The position numbers and the translations under genes were made by a program. From contig NW_006767434.1 in the NCBI RefSeq assembly GCF_000264995.1, positions 1,948,004 to 2,012,003 on the forward strand: 64,000 nt of DNA, written 5' to 3'. The notes under the pieces are model-generated. The model worked only from the letters and a program-made list of their open reading frames with translations. It had not been told where the DNA came from and did not search any database. Of this stretch, positions 23,156 through 36,892 are shown piece by piece (position 1 is the first letter of the stretch; each line of letters begins with the position of its first letter). Origin of the DNA: Punctularia strigosozonata HHB-11173 SS5. Lineage: Eukaryota; Basidiomycota; Agaricomycetes; Corticiales; Punctulariaceae.

Positions 23156-24277
23156 ATGGCTAGCGAAAACGTCGTACTTGCGTTCAAAGCTGGTCGCTCC
23201 TTCAGGCGAAGCGGCACGAACTTTGTGGATCCCGACCCCACCAAAGGTGCCATACTTCTGAGCCGCGGAGAGGACGGCCTTACCCACTTTCAGTGGAAGA
23301 ATAGGTCGACAGACAGTGTCGAAGAAGTGAGCATCTGTGGTAGCGCTGCTTGAACTTTCTGACGCCTTCCAGGATCTGATCCTATTTCCTGGAGATGCAA
23401 CGTTTGTGAAAGCATCCGGGCGGACGTACGTCCTCAAGTTCTCGTCCTCAAATTCAAGGCATTTCGTGAGTGTCGATAGCGTTGTGCACGTTCACGACTA
23501 ATATAGCTCTAGTTCTGGATGCAAGTAAGTGACACGGGCATCAAATGCTTGCTTTCGTTCTCACGGTGTCCCAATGAAGGACGCATCTGACGCTCGCGAT
23601 CAAGTATTCGTCGAGAACGTGAACCGTTTGTTGCGGGACCCGGACGAGATCCCGATCTGGGACGCTTTCGTCCCGACATCAACCTCTAATGCTCAGGCAT
23701 CTACGTGTGTTCCAGACCTCCAATATCATGTACAGGGCAGAATGCTCATTTGTATTCAGTTCTCAGGCGCAGGCCCCTGCCGGCACCGGTAGCACCTCCG
23801 CGCCGCAGGCGACCCCCGAGCAGCTCGCGCAGCTTCGCGATCTCGTGAGGAACATGACCGGCACCGCAGCCCCCCGTCAACCTGGTGAGGCTGGTCTCAT
23901 TGCGCTCCACGACGAACGAGAACATGACAACATATGTGCACACAGAGCTCTCCTTGAACGACATACTCACGCCCGCCAACCTCAACCCATTATTCACCAC
24001 TCATCCTGCCCTGGTGGAAGCACTATACCCTCATCTGCCCCCCGACCTGCCCTCTCCGCCGTCCCCGGAAGTGTTGCAGCAGATCATCGCTTCCCCACAG
24101 TTCCGTGCTGCAGTTTCAAACTTCGATCAGGCACTGCGGACGGGTATGTTGGGGGGACTGGTGAGGGGACTTGGGCTCCCAGAGGAGGCCGGTACGAGCG
24201 TTGAAGCGTTCTTGAGGGCCATTCAAGAACAAGCAGATCGAGAGCGCGGCGGAGAGGAGCGGATGGATACGGATTAA
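23156..24277 (+). CDS. RPN13: Proteasomal ubiquitin receptor Rpn13 (ADRM1)
   Basis: Rpn13 sits on Rpn2 at the tip of the 26S proteasome, binds ubiquitin through its Pru domain and recruits the deubiquitinase UCH37. The ATG at 23156 gives ENVVLAFKAGRSFRRSGTNF, GAILLSRGEDGLTHFQWKNR and, in the next exons, DLILFPGDATFVKASGRTYV, LKFSSSNSRHF and FWMQ, the full Pru domain. VFVENVNRLLRDPDEIPIWD closes it. After a Gln/Pro-rich linker the C-terminal DEUBAD domain starts with LSLNDILTPANLNPLFTTHP and includes SPEVLQQIIASPQFRAAVSN, GLVRGLGLPEEA and VEAFLRAIQEQ, ending MDTD. At least five introns. Both functional domains are present, unlike in budding yeast, which lacks the C-terminal one. Confidence 0.94.
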
Positions 24278-24326
24278 AGTTCGCATCTTCCACCACGTCT
24301 CTGATAATACACGGTCTTGTATTCGC

Positions 24327-25511
24327 TCAACTGTTTTGTATGGACCGCATTGTACCGAAGTTTGATACGGACTTGCGTCGCGGGAACATCCGGATAGGGA
24401 TAGGATCCTCAAACTGCGTATCATTCAGCAACAGCAATGACCATAGCAACATATAATGCGTGCTAACCATCCACATCGGCAAATCATCGTGGTACAGAGC
24501 GATGCTGCGATCCGCGCATATAGACAGAAGTTTGTGGTAATCGGTGGTCGCCGTGCTCAATTGATCGCACGTCACTAGCTTCAGCATTGGCAGCAGACGC
24601 ACTGCACTCAACAATGATCCCAGCGCCTCGCTGGCACCCCATCCCGGATTGCGGAAACTGAGATGCACAATAGTCCGCGGCAGCTGACTATGGTCCAGTG
24701 GCAAAATGGTCGGGATTTGGTACAGCACCAGCTCTCCCAGGTTGGAGCATCTTGAGATGAGCCCGGAGGAACTGAGGTCGAGGCGGCCTACTCGCAATGA
24801 TCGTAGACGGTGCACGTGTGCGTCCAATGAACTGCATGACGACCGACTGGGAACGTCCCTGAGCTCGAGAATCTGCAGGTTCGGGGCAACGGAGGGCGAG
24901 AGGAGCCAGTCGAACGCCCCGAGCGTGGGCATACGAAACATCGATAACTCGTACAGATCGAGTTTGATCTGCAAGGCCCACAACGGCGGGGAACGCACTT
25001 CGCATCCTATTCTGAGATGTCTGATCGTGCGCCAAACGCCGAGGAGCTGGTAGAGAACGAGAGACTGGACTCCGCCAGACTGCATGAAGTTGAGTGCGCG
25101 GAGCTGACATCCAGATTGCGCCCGAAGCTCGTCCAACGTGTCCCCATCGAATTCGTAAGGGTAGTGTACTCGGAGAGTGAGCTCGTAAAGCTTGGGGAGT
25201 GCGCGTAAGAGGGTGATAAGATCGCTGGGCCGCAGGATGGAGGCCTGTGAATCCTGTGACCGGCCAATTGCAATGTCGCATTTGACAACGTATGCGCTCA
25301 GTTGCGATAGTCTGATGGTATCGCTTGGCGATTGCAGGGCTTGGAGAAATTGGCGACCTCTGACGGAACGGAACAGCAGCTCCTGAGCGGGGCCTGTCCA
25401 AGATTTCGCGACGAGGGCACACGACAAAAGACTTGCCTTGTCAACAGCGTAGAGTTCTCCGTAGTAGATATGCCTCAGGCAAGCAATAATGAGTTCTGTC
25501 GGTAGATTCAT
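24327..25511 (-). CDS. F-box and leucine-rich-type protein
   Basis: A single open frame of 394 residues without introns, which is unusual in this window. It starts MNLPTELIIACLRHIYYGEL, followed by SLLSCALVAKSWTGPAQELL, the two helices of an F-box, which docks to Skp1 in SCF ubiquitin ligases. The rest contains irregular leucine-rich segments (LPKLYELTLRVHYP, LRSLRVGRLDLSSSGL, CSNLGELVLYQIP) likely to form the substrate-binding solenoid. Agaricomycetes have hundreds of such genes, and the target cannot be predicted. The 3' end is 50 bp from that of RPN13 (convergent), and the start is 201 bp from that of RAD50 (divergent). Confidence 0.85.
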   Translation of the reverse strand: MNLPTELIIACLRHIYYGELYAVDKASLLSCALVAKSWTGPAQELLFRSVRGRQFLQALQSPSDTIRLSQLSAYVVKCDIAIGRSQDSQASILRPSDLITLLRALPKLYELTLRVHYPYEFDGDTLDELRAQSGCQLRALNFMQSGGVQSLVLYQLLGVWRTIRHLRIGCEVRSPPLWALQIKLDLYELSMFRMPTLGAFDWLLSPSVAPNLQILELRDVPSRSSCSSLDAHVHRLRSLRVGRLDLSSSGLISRCSNLGELVLYQIPTILPLDHSQLPRTIVHLSFRNPGWGASEALGSLLSAVRLLPMLKLVTCDQLSTATTDYHKLLSICADRSIALYHDDLPMWMVSTHYMLLWSLLLLNDTQFEDPIPIRMFPRRKSVSNFGTMRSIQNS

Positions 25512-25712
25512 GGTCTAAGGGGTATTTGGCGTGACCAAACAGAGCTCTGTGACACTCCGCGACGCCAGTGACATGTCGTGATTTGCCCCCCCTCGTGCCC
25601 CTGAACGCGTTTCTTTGAGTGGTTCCTGGGGAACGCGTTCAAGCCTTGCTCATCTCGCGAACTTGCGCTCACCGAGCTCTACGTTTACTGTCTACGCTAA
25701 TCAGGGTCAAGA

Positions 25713-28700
25713 ATGGCTAGTCTGGATAAGCTTGCCATCAGAGGCATACGCTCGTTCGACGACAAGCACATTGCGGTCATCCAGTTCTTCCCCGTCACTG
25801 TCATCGTCGGCGCTAACGGCTCGGGCAAGACAACGATCATCGAGTGCCTCAAATATGCCACCACCGGCGACCAGCCTCCGAACACACGCGGAGGTGCCTT
25901 CATCCATGATCCCAAGATGGCGAACGAGAAGGAGGTGAAGGCGCAGGTGAAGCTGCGGTTCAACGCAGCCAACGGCGTCAAGATGCTAGCCGTGAGGAAT
26001 CTGTCAGTCACAATGAAGAAGACGGGCGGTATGACCATGAAGACCTTGGAAAGTCTGCTGGGGTTGGCTGAGGCTAATCCGGAGAATGGGAAGGTACGTC
26101 CGCTGGCCTGTGCGATGAACTGAACTGAACGACCGAACTCATGACTTGTAGCGAGGTGTTATATCTACTAAATGCGCCGAGATGGACGTCGAGATCCCTC
26201 ATCTACTCGGTGTTAGTAAGGCGGTCCTTGAGAATGTCATTTTCTGTCATCAAGAGGACTCTTACTGGCCTCTTGCCGAGGCAGCAACTCTGAAGAAGAA
26301 GTTTGACGATATCTTCGAGGCGACAAGGTGGCTGACGACGAACAATACTCAGCAGGATGAAAACTGACGTCCCTTGCAGATATACGAAGGCCCTGCAAGC
26401 AATCAAGGATCTCAGGAAGGAGCGCGCTGCTGAGCTGAAGACTGACAAAGAACGTCTTGAATCGCTCTCGCGAGAGAAAGGACATGCAGACAAACTTAAG
26501 GGTAGGATATCGGACTTGAGTGCTGCTATCGCGGGCAAGGAGATCGAATACGAAGAAACACAAGCGGAGTACGAGCGGCTGGTCATCATCAACAAGAAGT
26601 TCCACGATCAAGCTCACCAGTTCAAGGAGATGTACATGAAGATACAAGGCGCGCAAGAACGCAGAAAACGGTACCACGAGGAACTTGCTGCCGCCAAGGA
26701 GAATCTGCAGGAGATCGAAGGTCGGCAACTGTCCGTGAATGGTTGACTTCCGTCATTGCTAAGGCATCGCCAGGCACCGATCAGGAGTTGGAGGACCGTT
26801 TGGCCAACTTCGGAACGCATATACAGCAACAGAAGAATAAACGCAGGCAGGAGGAGAACAAACGTCAGGACGTCGACGAGGAGGTTGTAGCCATGCGTCG
26901 AAAACATGTTGCTTTGATATCAGAGCTGGGAGAGCTTAGGAATCAGGAAAAAGTCTGTAGCGTAATAATTGGCTTGGCTTATTACTCACGTCTTCTCACG
27001 TCTTCACATAGCTCCAAGAGGATCGTATTGTCGAACGCGACCAGATGATACGAGACATAGCCGCAAAGTACGGCATCAAAGGCTATGATCACTCGCCACT
27101 TGAACGAGATAAGGTGCTGGAATTTCTCAGCCGTCTTGGTGACCTGCAACGAAGACAAAATGCGGAAACTGAAAACGTTCAGGTGCGAATATCTGAACAT
27201 TTGCTCGATAATCGCGTTAACAATGCATTTCCGTAGAACGAGGCACGATTGAAGAGTGAAGAATACAATCGGCGCTCTCGGCAAATGCATGGCGCTTTGG
27301 AGGCTCTTAAAGCCCAGAAGAATACGATCCGCACCCAGATTGTACGCCGTGATTCCTGTCAAAGTATAACGGAAGCTTATTTTCCAATAGACCAATCTAC
27401 AGGCTTCTGTGGCCGCAGCGGAGCGAACCGTCGAAGAATCGCACGACCTCAGTACTGAGCTGAAGACCCTGGAGGCAGACATCGAGGAGAAGAAGGCACG
27501 TATCGCAAAGATCGAAGCAGAGATCAAGGCAGCGAATTACGACCGGAAACTGGCGGATCATGCTGCCAAGGCTCGCCAGACGGAAGATCTCAGGGAGCAA
27601 TTGAACGCTGAGATGACTTCGCTGAGTCGCCAAGCTGACACCCGTGCTCGTCTGGACCTTAAGCGTTCGGAGTTCAAGACGAAATCAACGGAAGTCAAAC
27701 ATTCGTACGTTATCTCTCGATCTTGTGCACGGGATACCTATCGGTTGTCTAGGTTGAGCACCAGCAATCCGAAGTTTCGTAAGCTCGTTGGTAAGGATGC
27801 TTTGGCAGACACGATGGAGCGGGATTTAGACAACGTCACGCTGTATGTTGGTCTACGCTGACTAGCTTCAAATGGTCACGATTGATCCTCGGATGCAGGG
27901 AAAAGGAGCGCGAGCACACAGAGCTCGAAGCGGAGTCACAGGCAGCGAACAGGGCTCTTCAGCAGGCCGAAAACTTGATATCAAACTTGAAATCACAGAT
28001 CAAGGCCAAGCGCGATGAAGTGAAAGGTGTGCTCTAGTCTCGACTGATAAAAACGCATTATCCCATAATGTCTCTGCGACACAGACCTCAATAAACGCGT
28101 GCGCGAGGCCCTGCGGGACTCTGAGTCCGACTCCATTGCTCAGGGCATCAAGGACGCCAGCGATGAAATTACGTACAGACAAGAGTAAATATCTCCGTCT
28201 TGACCATGAGTCCAGATCTTCTGAACCATCTTCTTAGGAGCATCGGTAACTCTGACGGGTTGGGACAAGCCTATGAGAATCTACTGAAGACCGGTTTGGC
28301 CAAGAAGACGTGCACTGCCTGCAACCGCGGACTGAATGATAGCGAGCTCAAGATCTTTGAGAAATTCGTATGGGTTTCGTCACAGGCAAAGAAATCAATG
28401 CTGAGTATTCGTATAGCTACGGGATAGGATCAAATCGTCCTCGCCAGAGAGTATCGCGACGGTGAAAACAGAGTTGGCCGAGTGGCAAGCTGAACTGGAC
28501 CGCCTGCGGGAATGCCTTCCCCTCGAAGTATCTAGGGACAAGTTGAAGAACGAAGATATTCCTGCTTTGGAGCAGCAGATCAAAGAACAGGAAAACTTAC
28601 TGCCAGCTCTGAGCAACACTGCCGAACAGGTGGGCGCTACATGAATCATCTCATGTATTCTTGCCGAACCTCTGTTTCAGGCTCTCGAGCGCCTGAGTGC

Positions 28701-30757
28701 TGCGAAGACGGAGCTGCGAGAATTATCTTTGCTCAAGCAACAAGCGAACATGATCTCAAGGACTCAGAGGGAATGCGAGCGCCTGAATCGCGAGGTAGCC
28801 GAAATTGAGAAAGAGCTTTCGGTCACTGGCTCGACAAAGACTGCTGATGACGTACAAGCAGAACTCGATGAGCTTACTTTATCCATGTGAGGGCACCTTT
28901 CATTCGCGTTCAGAAAGATGGCTGACCCGATGCAGGCGCTCTAATGCCCGTGAACAACAAATGCTAGCAACCGAACGCGATAGGCAGCTGAACGCCGAGC
29001 GGACTCATGAAAAGGACTTGCACGAGATGGAGAAGCGGGAAGGTGGCCTGCGCAATCAAATACTGCAGATCGAGTCTACGAATCAAAGACTGGAAGGCAT
29101 GAGGAAAGAGATCGCTGACTTGACGTTGCGAAGCAAGGTGGAGCTACTTGACAATCGAACAGATGACCACGTCCGCTGATGCATGTATTGTCCAGTCTGT
29201 GGACTCAGAGATTGCAGATGCGAAAGCGCCGATCGACCAACTCGACCAAGAGTTCAAGGAGCAACAGAGGGAGCTCGACGTCAAGATTGCTCAAGCGCAA
29301 CAGAAGTCGCAAGAGCTCAACATTATTGTTGACAAACTCAATCGCGTGGGCCGAGACATCGAACGGTATGATTCTCGGACGTCACTACCTTGCTTGCCTA
29401 TTGAACGACTGTGTGCGTAGCTATGTTCGCGAGAAACACTCCAGGCGACTGCAAGAGGCAGAAGAGCAGATACAGTCCATAGAGTCTGAGATTTCACGGC
29501 TTACCCAGGAAAGTGAGAATATTCGCGAAGCCATCGCAGAAATCGACAAGGAGATGAACGAGGGCGGTGCGCGCATCGCGAGTTTGCGCGAGAATCTTCG
29601 GGTGCGCAAGCTGGCCCGAGACATCAAGGAGACCGAGCAGGAGATCAAGAGCTACGACATCGAGAGTGCTGCGAAGGCGCAAAGGCAGTTCGAAGACAGG
29701 TACAGCACAGAGAAGAAGAGGGAGACAGATATGCAGAACAAGGCTGGTCTTTCCGTATGCAGATTACAGTCCTCGTGACTAATGTCCACTGGTAGGCCGC
29801 TCACATCGGCGGAGAATTGAGCTCCAGCAAAGCGCAGCTGAAGACCCTGGAACGCGACTTGAAGGAGTACAAGGACGTCAACAAGAAATACACCGAGCAG
29901 CTGATCAAAGTCAAGGTTGGTGATTTCTATGTTTGAGGCATCCGTAAAGGTTCAACCACATGCAGATGTCCGACATGGCAAATAGTGATTTGGAGAAGTA
30001 CGCTAAGGCTCTCGACAAGTAAGACGTCGATTCATACTTCGTCACTTTTACAGAATAGCTCTGACCTGACGCAGCGCTATCATGAAGTACCATTCACTCA
30101 AGATGGAAGAAGTGAACGATATCATGCGTCATCTATGGAACAAGACTTACCAAGGAACCGGTGAATACCCTACCGTCCTTAGATCCTTTATGTCGTACCA
30201 ACCTGCTCATGCAGATATCGACGGCATCAAGATCCGGTATGATGCAGAAGGCGGCGCCTCGAAACGTTCATACAACTACCGTGTCGTCATGACCAAAGAT
30301 CAGGTCGAGATGGACATGCGCGGAAGGTGTTCCGCTGGACAGAAGATGCTGGCCTCTATCATCATCCGCTTAGCTCTCAGCGACTCGTTCGGTCAGAACT
30401 GCGGGATATTGGCCCTCGACGAACCAACGAATGCTCTCGACACGGAGAACATTGATGCGTTGGCTGCGAGTCTAGTCGAGTACGCATTCTCGTATCCTTC
30501 TGCGTTACGGTAGCTAAAGAGCAGTACCAAACCTGTAGCATCATCAACGAACGCAAAACCCAGTCCAATTTCCAGCTGGTCATCATCACCCACGACGAAA
30601 ACTTCCTGAGGAAGTTGGGTCAAAGCGAAGTCATGGAGCATTATTGGTGAATTGGACTTATCATTCAATATGGACATAATCGTTGAAGCCTCTGCTCAGG
30701 CGCGTCTCTAGAGATTCAAGGCAGAAGAGCGTCATCGAGCGGCAACGGTTCCGCTGA
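25713..30757 (+). CDS. RAD50: DNA double-strand break repair ATPase Rad50
   Basis: Rad50 is the SMC-like ATPase of the Mre11-Rad50-Nbs1 complex, which tethers and processes DNA ends. The ATG at 25713 gives [17 protein letters not shown] and the Walker A loop GANGSGKTT at residues 33-41. Long coiled-coil exons follow. The zinc hook CTAC (Cys codons at 28311 and 28320) lies about midway. The distal head has [19 protein letters not shown], the signature SAGQK, then Walker [10 protein letters not shown] and the D-loop NALDT. The last intron splits HYW from [18 protein letters not shown], giving the stop at 30755-30757. Well over a dozen short introns are needed. All key ATPase elements are present, and length is about 1300 residues as expected. 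Confidence 0.95.
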
Positions 30758-30889
30758 ACGAACACGCGGTAACTGTGTATATATCACATGGGCTTTGACT
30801 GCTATCGTATGCTATCATCTTATCGCATAATGCTATCGTATTTCTTCACTTGATACTTTCATTCCATGTCTCATTTCACGAGCAACATT

Positions 30890-32491
30890 TCACACGGAGG
30901 TATGCTGCTCGTACATAATTAACCCCTTCAAGATATGGATTTCGTCCAATGGCCCTCCTTCGTCGCCTTCTCGCCCAAAGACGGCCAGCAGTTCCTGAGC
31001 AATCGCTAGGTAAGCTTGTGCTTGCGCTAGCAGGCTACGTCGATCATCTGGGGAGGCGGGCATGTCGAGGACGGTGCCATTCCACGCTGTCTTGGCAACT
31101 TCAAGAGCGTGCATGCCGATCTGCGGGTAATTTCGGGGATACAGCAATAGGTACAACGCGAGGATCGTCTGTCCGGTTTGTAGCGCCGTCGCCAATATGT
31201 CGGCGCTCTCGACGTCGTGGGACGCCGTGCTGAATGCCGCGGAAAGCGCAGGTAGGTATGACTCGTGCAAGACGGCCAAGAGGTTAGGCGGAAGGTCATT
31301 CAAGGGCGGTACCGTGTCCGGCAAGGATACGTCTGACGTTGCACCAAAGACGAGCCTTCGGAGACCGAAATCTATCAAGGATATATCTTCCTGGGCGGAA
31401 CGTGGCGGCGGCGGGGGGACAGCGGGTAACGACGCTTGGAGCGTGCACAAGGGGCAACCACAAATGAAGCCGTAGGTGATCTGCGTGATTTGTTGTCGGT
31501 TGGCAAGAGGGAGCGCAGGGTCTAGGTAGGGTATGGTGACCTGCGCCACAAAGAGAAAAAAGTGAGAACTCGAAACAGTGCAGGGCACAAGCTACCTCTG
31601 TGCCTGCAGCGATATGTGTGAGCGCGATGACCTCCATGCGTGGCACTTGGTGTGGCGTTAGGATGTATCGTGCTGCTGCGTTGGGCGCACATGAATGGTT
31701 GAAGCTGAGAAAACCGGCTTCAGGATCGGTCCGTGGCGAGCTTGTCCAGTATTCTAGGACCGTGCTCACCATATGCTCGACATCGGGAAGATCCCATGGG
31801 CGAAGCTCGTTAGATGGGAGTGTATGACGAAGTTGTTGTTGCCGAATTTCGAGTGATAATATGTCGCTTTTTGCTGCTCTTCCGTGCTAAAAGGAGGTGG
31901 GCATATCGGCGGAGTGGCTGACTCCGGGCCAGGAAGGAGGTCTTCGAACGTGGAAAGGGCTGGTCGGAGGGAATCCTTGCCGTGCTATATCGCGAAGCAT
32001 CCTTCAGCAAGCGACAGAGCGGTTTATGGAGGCAAAGATATCACTTGTGAGATCGTGCACAGATGCGATAGTAGTACTGCAGTGATCTTCTCGTGTTCGT
32101 GCAGTCCTTGGTACGCGGGGGAGGCAATAAAGCTGGATATATGCTTGCATATTCTTTTGTGATGGATTGACCATTGTTGGCTTTGGCCTGATCGCCCTCA
32201 TTGAGTAATATTCAGACGGCTCAGCCTACTGTGCATACACTGCGTGCTGCAATAATGATAGGCTGCGCATCCGGCGCACCTCTTCAGGTCGGAGGTAAGG
32301 CGAAGGCAGTGGTTGCATCGTCGTCCGGCGTCGGATGGAAGGATTGCAGTGGTGAGGGCTTCATCGACGAGGATTACATCCCCTGGTGCAAAGGAACGTG
32401 TTGCATGTGCAGCCAGGCGCGCAGTTGAATGCGAACGTAGCTCAAGCCCCGGAGGGATTTGTGCGGACACCATCGACCTCGAGTCAGGCAC
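30890..32491 (-). CDS. SET-domain protein with MYND zinc finger (SMYD type)
   Basis: SMYD-like proteins are lysine methyltransferases in which a MYND finger is inserted into the SET domain. The first exon (ATG at 32491) has LELRSHSTARLAAHATRSFA and PGDVILVDE, the start of SET, then the MYND Cys pattern CNHC, CAGC and YCSTQC. Later exons contain FGNNNFVIH, then GFLSFNHSCAPNAAARYI, the core SET signature with the NHSC-PN motif, VIALTHIAAGTEV and the post-SET cysteines CGCPLC. The C-terminal 200 residues form a helical TPR-like region ending EQHTSV at 30890. Four or five introns. The substrate is unknown. The gene is convergent with RAD50, with 132 bp between the stops. Confidence 0.9.
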
Positions 32492-33253
32492 GGGCGCCTA
32501 TTCCGACACGCTGTCGACTGCACGAGTGGCGTACGTGCAGCAGCAGCAACCGGCTGTTCCGCTACCGAGACCTCGTCGGCAATCTACCTACCTACCTACC
32601 TACCGACCCTCCCAGCCTGTTCACAAATGGATCAACCTCGGCACCCCGCCCACGCGCAGCCGCGAGAACATTAAGGCGACATCCTCAAAGTAACCTCTCT
32701 ACGTTCAAGATATCTGAAGCTAATGACATGCCTTGTTCAGACTATTGCACCCGAGCCCTGGCTCAGCGGCGTGGACCCGCTCGTCCCTCACTACTCCCGA
32801 AGCGGAATTCAATGCAACCATCCGCGTATGTGCGAGCAAAATCCGCTATCAGCAGGATAATCAATGACCTTTGCCGTGCAGGTTACCCAAGCAAACCATA
32901 CATACACCGGCAGCTACATGTGCTGCCGGAACTCTGGTTGCACAGCGTTGATACACTTCCCCTACCTCGCCGTGCATCGGTCGACGCCTGATGACGGTTT
33001 GGAAGCCGAGATCAACAATTACCTATGATGCGAAACATCAAAGCAGTGCCTGCACTACCGACTGTTTCCGATGCGACTTCCTCGCGTCTTTCATATGTTC
33101 TCGTTTGGTCAACGTAAGGGACGAGGACCCAGGCCGGTCATGATACCCCTTTGTTCGCAGGCTCATACATATACTTATGGATATTTATATTGCATTCTAT
33201 TCCCGCAGGGGAAGCGTACCACACCGAGATCAGGCTGGCTCATCAGAGATGGG
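32492..33253. other. Intergenic stretch, no gene seen
   Basis: About 760 bp between the start of the SET gene and the duplicated block before GH16. It contains a short CTAC microsatellite at 32584-32604. Plus-strand frames here (for example 32386-32991) run antisense into the SET gene and show no family features. Confidence 0.4.
32584..32604. repeat. CTAC tetranucleotide microsatellite, about five units
   Basis: Five near-perfect tandem CTAC units on the plus strand, about 100 bp upstream of the start of the SET/MYND gene. Confidence 0.9.
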
Positions 33254-33380
33254 GTCCAGAATCAGTCCTGCGATACATAAAAGATTCTCTTATTGAGCCC
33301 TGGGTCGAAGGGCAAGTCCAAATTCAGTCCTGCAATACATAAAAGATTCTCTTATTGAGCCCTGGGTCAAAGGGCAAGTT
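33254..33380. repeat. Tandem duplication of about 62 bp in front of the GH16 gene
   Basis: Two direct copies lie head to tail, the first from about 33254 and the second from about 33316. They differ at only a handful of positions. Each copy contains the core TACATAAAAGATTCTCTTAT followed by GAGCCCTGGGTC and AAGGGCAAGT. ACATAAAAG is TATA-like, so both copies may carry a core promoter element. The second copy ends 33 bp before the start codon of GH16. Confidence 0.9.
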
Positions 33381-33413
33381 CAAGTCCTCCCACCTGGTTT
33401 TCTGCCAGCGACA

Positions 33414-35070
33414 ATGACTCCGAGTCGTTCCGGCCTCCTCTGCTTTCTCGCAGGAGCGGCTGCCCTGATTGCTGCAGACCCCTTGAAGATCGTCAATGGA
33501 TACTCCGGCAACGCCTTTTTTGATGGTACGCCCTTTCCCTCCCGCCATTGCTGACAGCGCGGCGGACACAGAAATACTACTTCTTGCTTGCTTCATGCCT
33601 GACAGGTTTTCATTTCAACGCATCTGTCGACGATCCTTGGAATTACGGTAACATTGTGTACTGTGGTATTTTCATGTCCTCATCCACTCGCCTGACATCA
33701 TCCGTTAGCTATGTTGATGAAGCCACCGCCAAGGATCCGTCAAATCCATTGGCCTATGTTAATTCTGCTGGCAACGTTGTTGTGAAGGTCATAGACTCCA
33801 ACTATAATACATCGTGCTTGCTCTCCTGACGTGCTTTACATTCACTAGGTGGATAATAAGACTCAGAACAATGGAGATCCCTTTTTCGGCCGGAACACCG
33901 TCATGATGATGAGTGACAGCACAATAGGTATCGGGACACTTGTCGTGGTGGACGCTGTGCACATCCCATACGGAGTAATTGCTTTTCCGTGCCTGGTAAT
34001 GCTTTACTGACATTGGATGGACCAGTGCAGCATCTGGCCGGCATTTTGGACACTTTCCGATGCTGGGGACGTCGGAGGGGAGATCGACATCGTACGTCGC
34101 GCTCCGTCTCGAACTAGCATATGACCTGATGGGTCACAGATTGAGACCGTGAACCTGCTGCCTGCGAACCAGTATACCCTTCACACGAATAATGGATGCA
34201 CACTGTCGGCTTCGTCAGATCTTCCCCATTCCGGGCATACAACACAGACAAATTGCTTCTTTAATGTGCGTGCTGGAGAGTACAACGATCCGGCAAATCA
34301 AAACGTTCCCCTCTCAGACTACCGGGAATCCTGGGTGCAGTATCACCGAAACGGCATCATCCACGTCTGTTGGTGCTGCATTTGCTAAGAATGGAGGCGG
34401 GGTATATGCGATGTACATGAGCACCAACGGCATCGAGATGTGGTTCTTCCCGGTTCGTACTCTTTCTCACCGCTCAGTACAAGCTGGACTCTCTGATACT
34501 GCAATCCGTATTAGCGTGGACAGGTTCCTACTGACCTCTCGACGAACAATCCGGAACCGACATTGTGGGGACAACCCAGCGCGTCGTTCCCGGCTAGTAC
34601 TTGCAATCCGTCAACATTCTTCCAGCCGCAGCGATTGATCCTTAACACGGGTATGGGCGACATGATGAGTGCTGGGCTTCTCTATATTACTTACAACCAA
34701 TCTCAGACCTGTGCGGCTCATGGGCTGGTAACGTCATGGACTCCACCGGATGTCCCGGCATCGTTTGCACTACGCTCATAGCGGACGCGAGTAACTTTGA
34801 CACCGCATACTGGGAGATCTCGTCTGTGAAAACTTTCACTGAAAACGGTCAGATATTTGATGTATATGCTATCCTTATGCTCATCTAGAGTTGGGCCAAC
34901 CCTCCTCTACTTCGGTTCCGGCATCTTTGGCAACAGGATCAGCGACTCACTCCGTCATAGGATCTTCGCCTCCCGAAGGTACTAGCTCTACTAATGCATC
35001 GTCGCGAGTTCGATACTCGCTGAAATTGCTAACGATGGTTCTCACAATGACTGTGGCCATGTCGGTATAA
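33414..35070 (+). CDS. Secreted, probably GPI-anchored GH16 beta-glucanase
   Basis: GH16 family enzymes of this type cleave beta-1,3/1,4- or 1,3/1,6-glucans and act on plant or fungal cell walls. The ATG at 33414 opens a signal peptide (LLCFLAGAAALIAADP), then KIVNGYSGNAFFDG. Later exons give VDDPWNYGN, VSYVDEATA, the strand SIWPAFWTLSDAGDVGGEID and the catalytic motif EIDIIE, which an intron splits between its two catalytic Glu. Then come NGCTLSASSD, GGGVYAMYMSTNGIEMWFFP, and CGSWAGNVMDSTGCPGI. The final exon encodes a Ser/Thr-rich tail (GQPSSTSVPASLATGSATHS) and a hydrophobic end (LLTMVLTMTVAMSV), stop at 35068-35070, typical of a GPI signal. About seven introns. It is convergent with the peroxidase gene. 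Confidence 0.9.
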
Positions 35071-35409
35071 ATATATCAGTATGGGAGGAATGTGTGATGT
35101 TTCGTCTTCACCATTCTCTTGCTCAACGTACAATGGCTATGGAGAAATCATTCAAGCATGTGTGATTCGTATGTTATGCCAGCTGTTTATCACACGAGAG
35201 CTAGGCGTCGAGCTTGCAGTCCGTGCTTTGCTTAGCATTCGTACCATTATCTGCGTGTGAAACGTCTCACATGCGCTCTCGCGACTGACTGAACTCGAAG
35301 AAGGCAAAATGTGTATTGTGGATGCCCAAACAGTAAAACACCTGCTCGCCGAATAAGACCCGAGTAAACCATACGATACGAGAGACACGATAAATAAGCG
35401 AATAAACGC
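35071..35409. other. Convergent 3' region between GH16 and the peroxidase
   Basis: About 340 bp that must hold the 3' UTRs of both genes. No further frame or repeat was noticed. Confidence 0.5.
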
Positions 35410-36769
<1,360 letters not shown>

Positions 36770-36852
36770 TGCTATGCGTTGTGAGCCGGGTAGGTGAGCA
36801 AGCGAGTGAAGAACTCGAATGTCCTGAGGGCTATGGAGGCAACATGGTCCAG

Positions 36853-36860
36853 CTTTTATA
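36853..36860 (-). promoter_or_regulatory. TATA box of the manganese peroxidase gene
   Basis: On the minus strand the sequence reads TATAAAAG, 84 bp upstream of the ATG of the peroxidase. Strong TATA boxes are usual in highly inducible ligninolytic genes. Confidence 0.75.
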
Positions 36861-36892
36861 CCTCGTTGGACGCGCCTCCGCGAGGTAGGCGA

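Noticed and set aside
35004-35020. tRNA T-arm-like hairpin GCGAGTTCGATACTCGC
   Set aside because: The arm is perfect, but no acceptor-stem partner, D-arm or anticodon arm fits around it, and it lies in the last coding exon of GH16.
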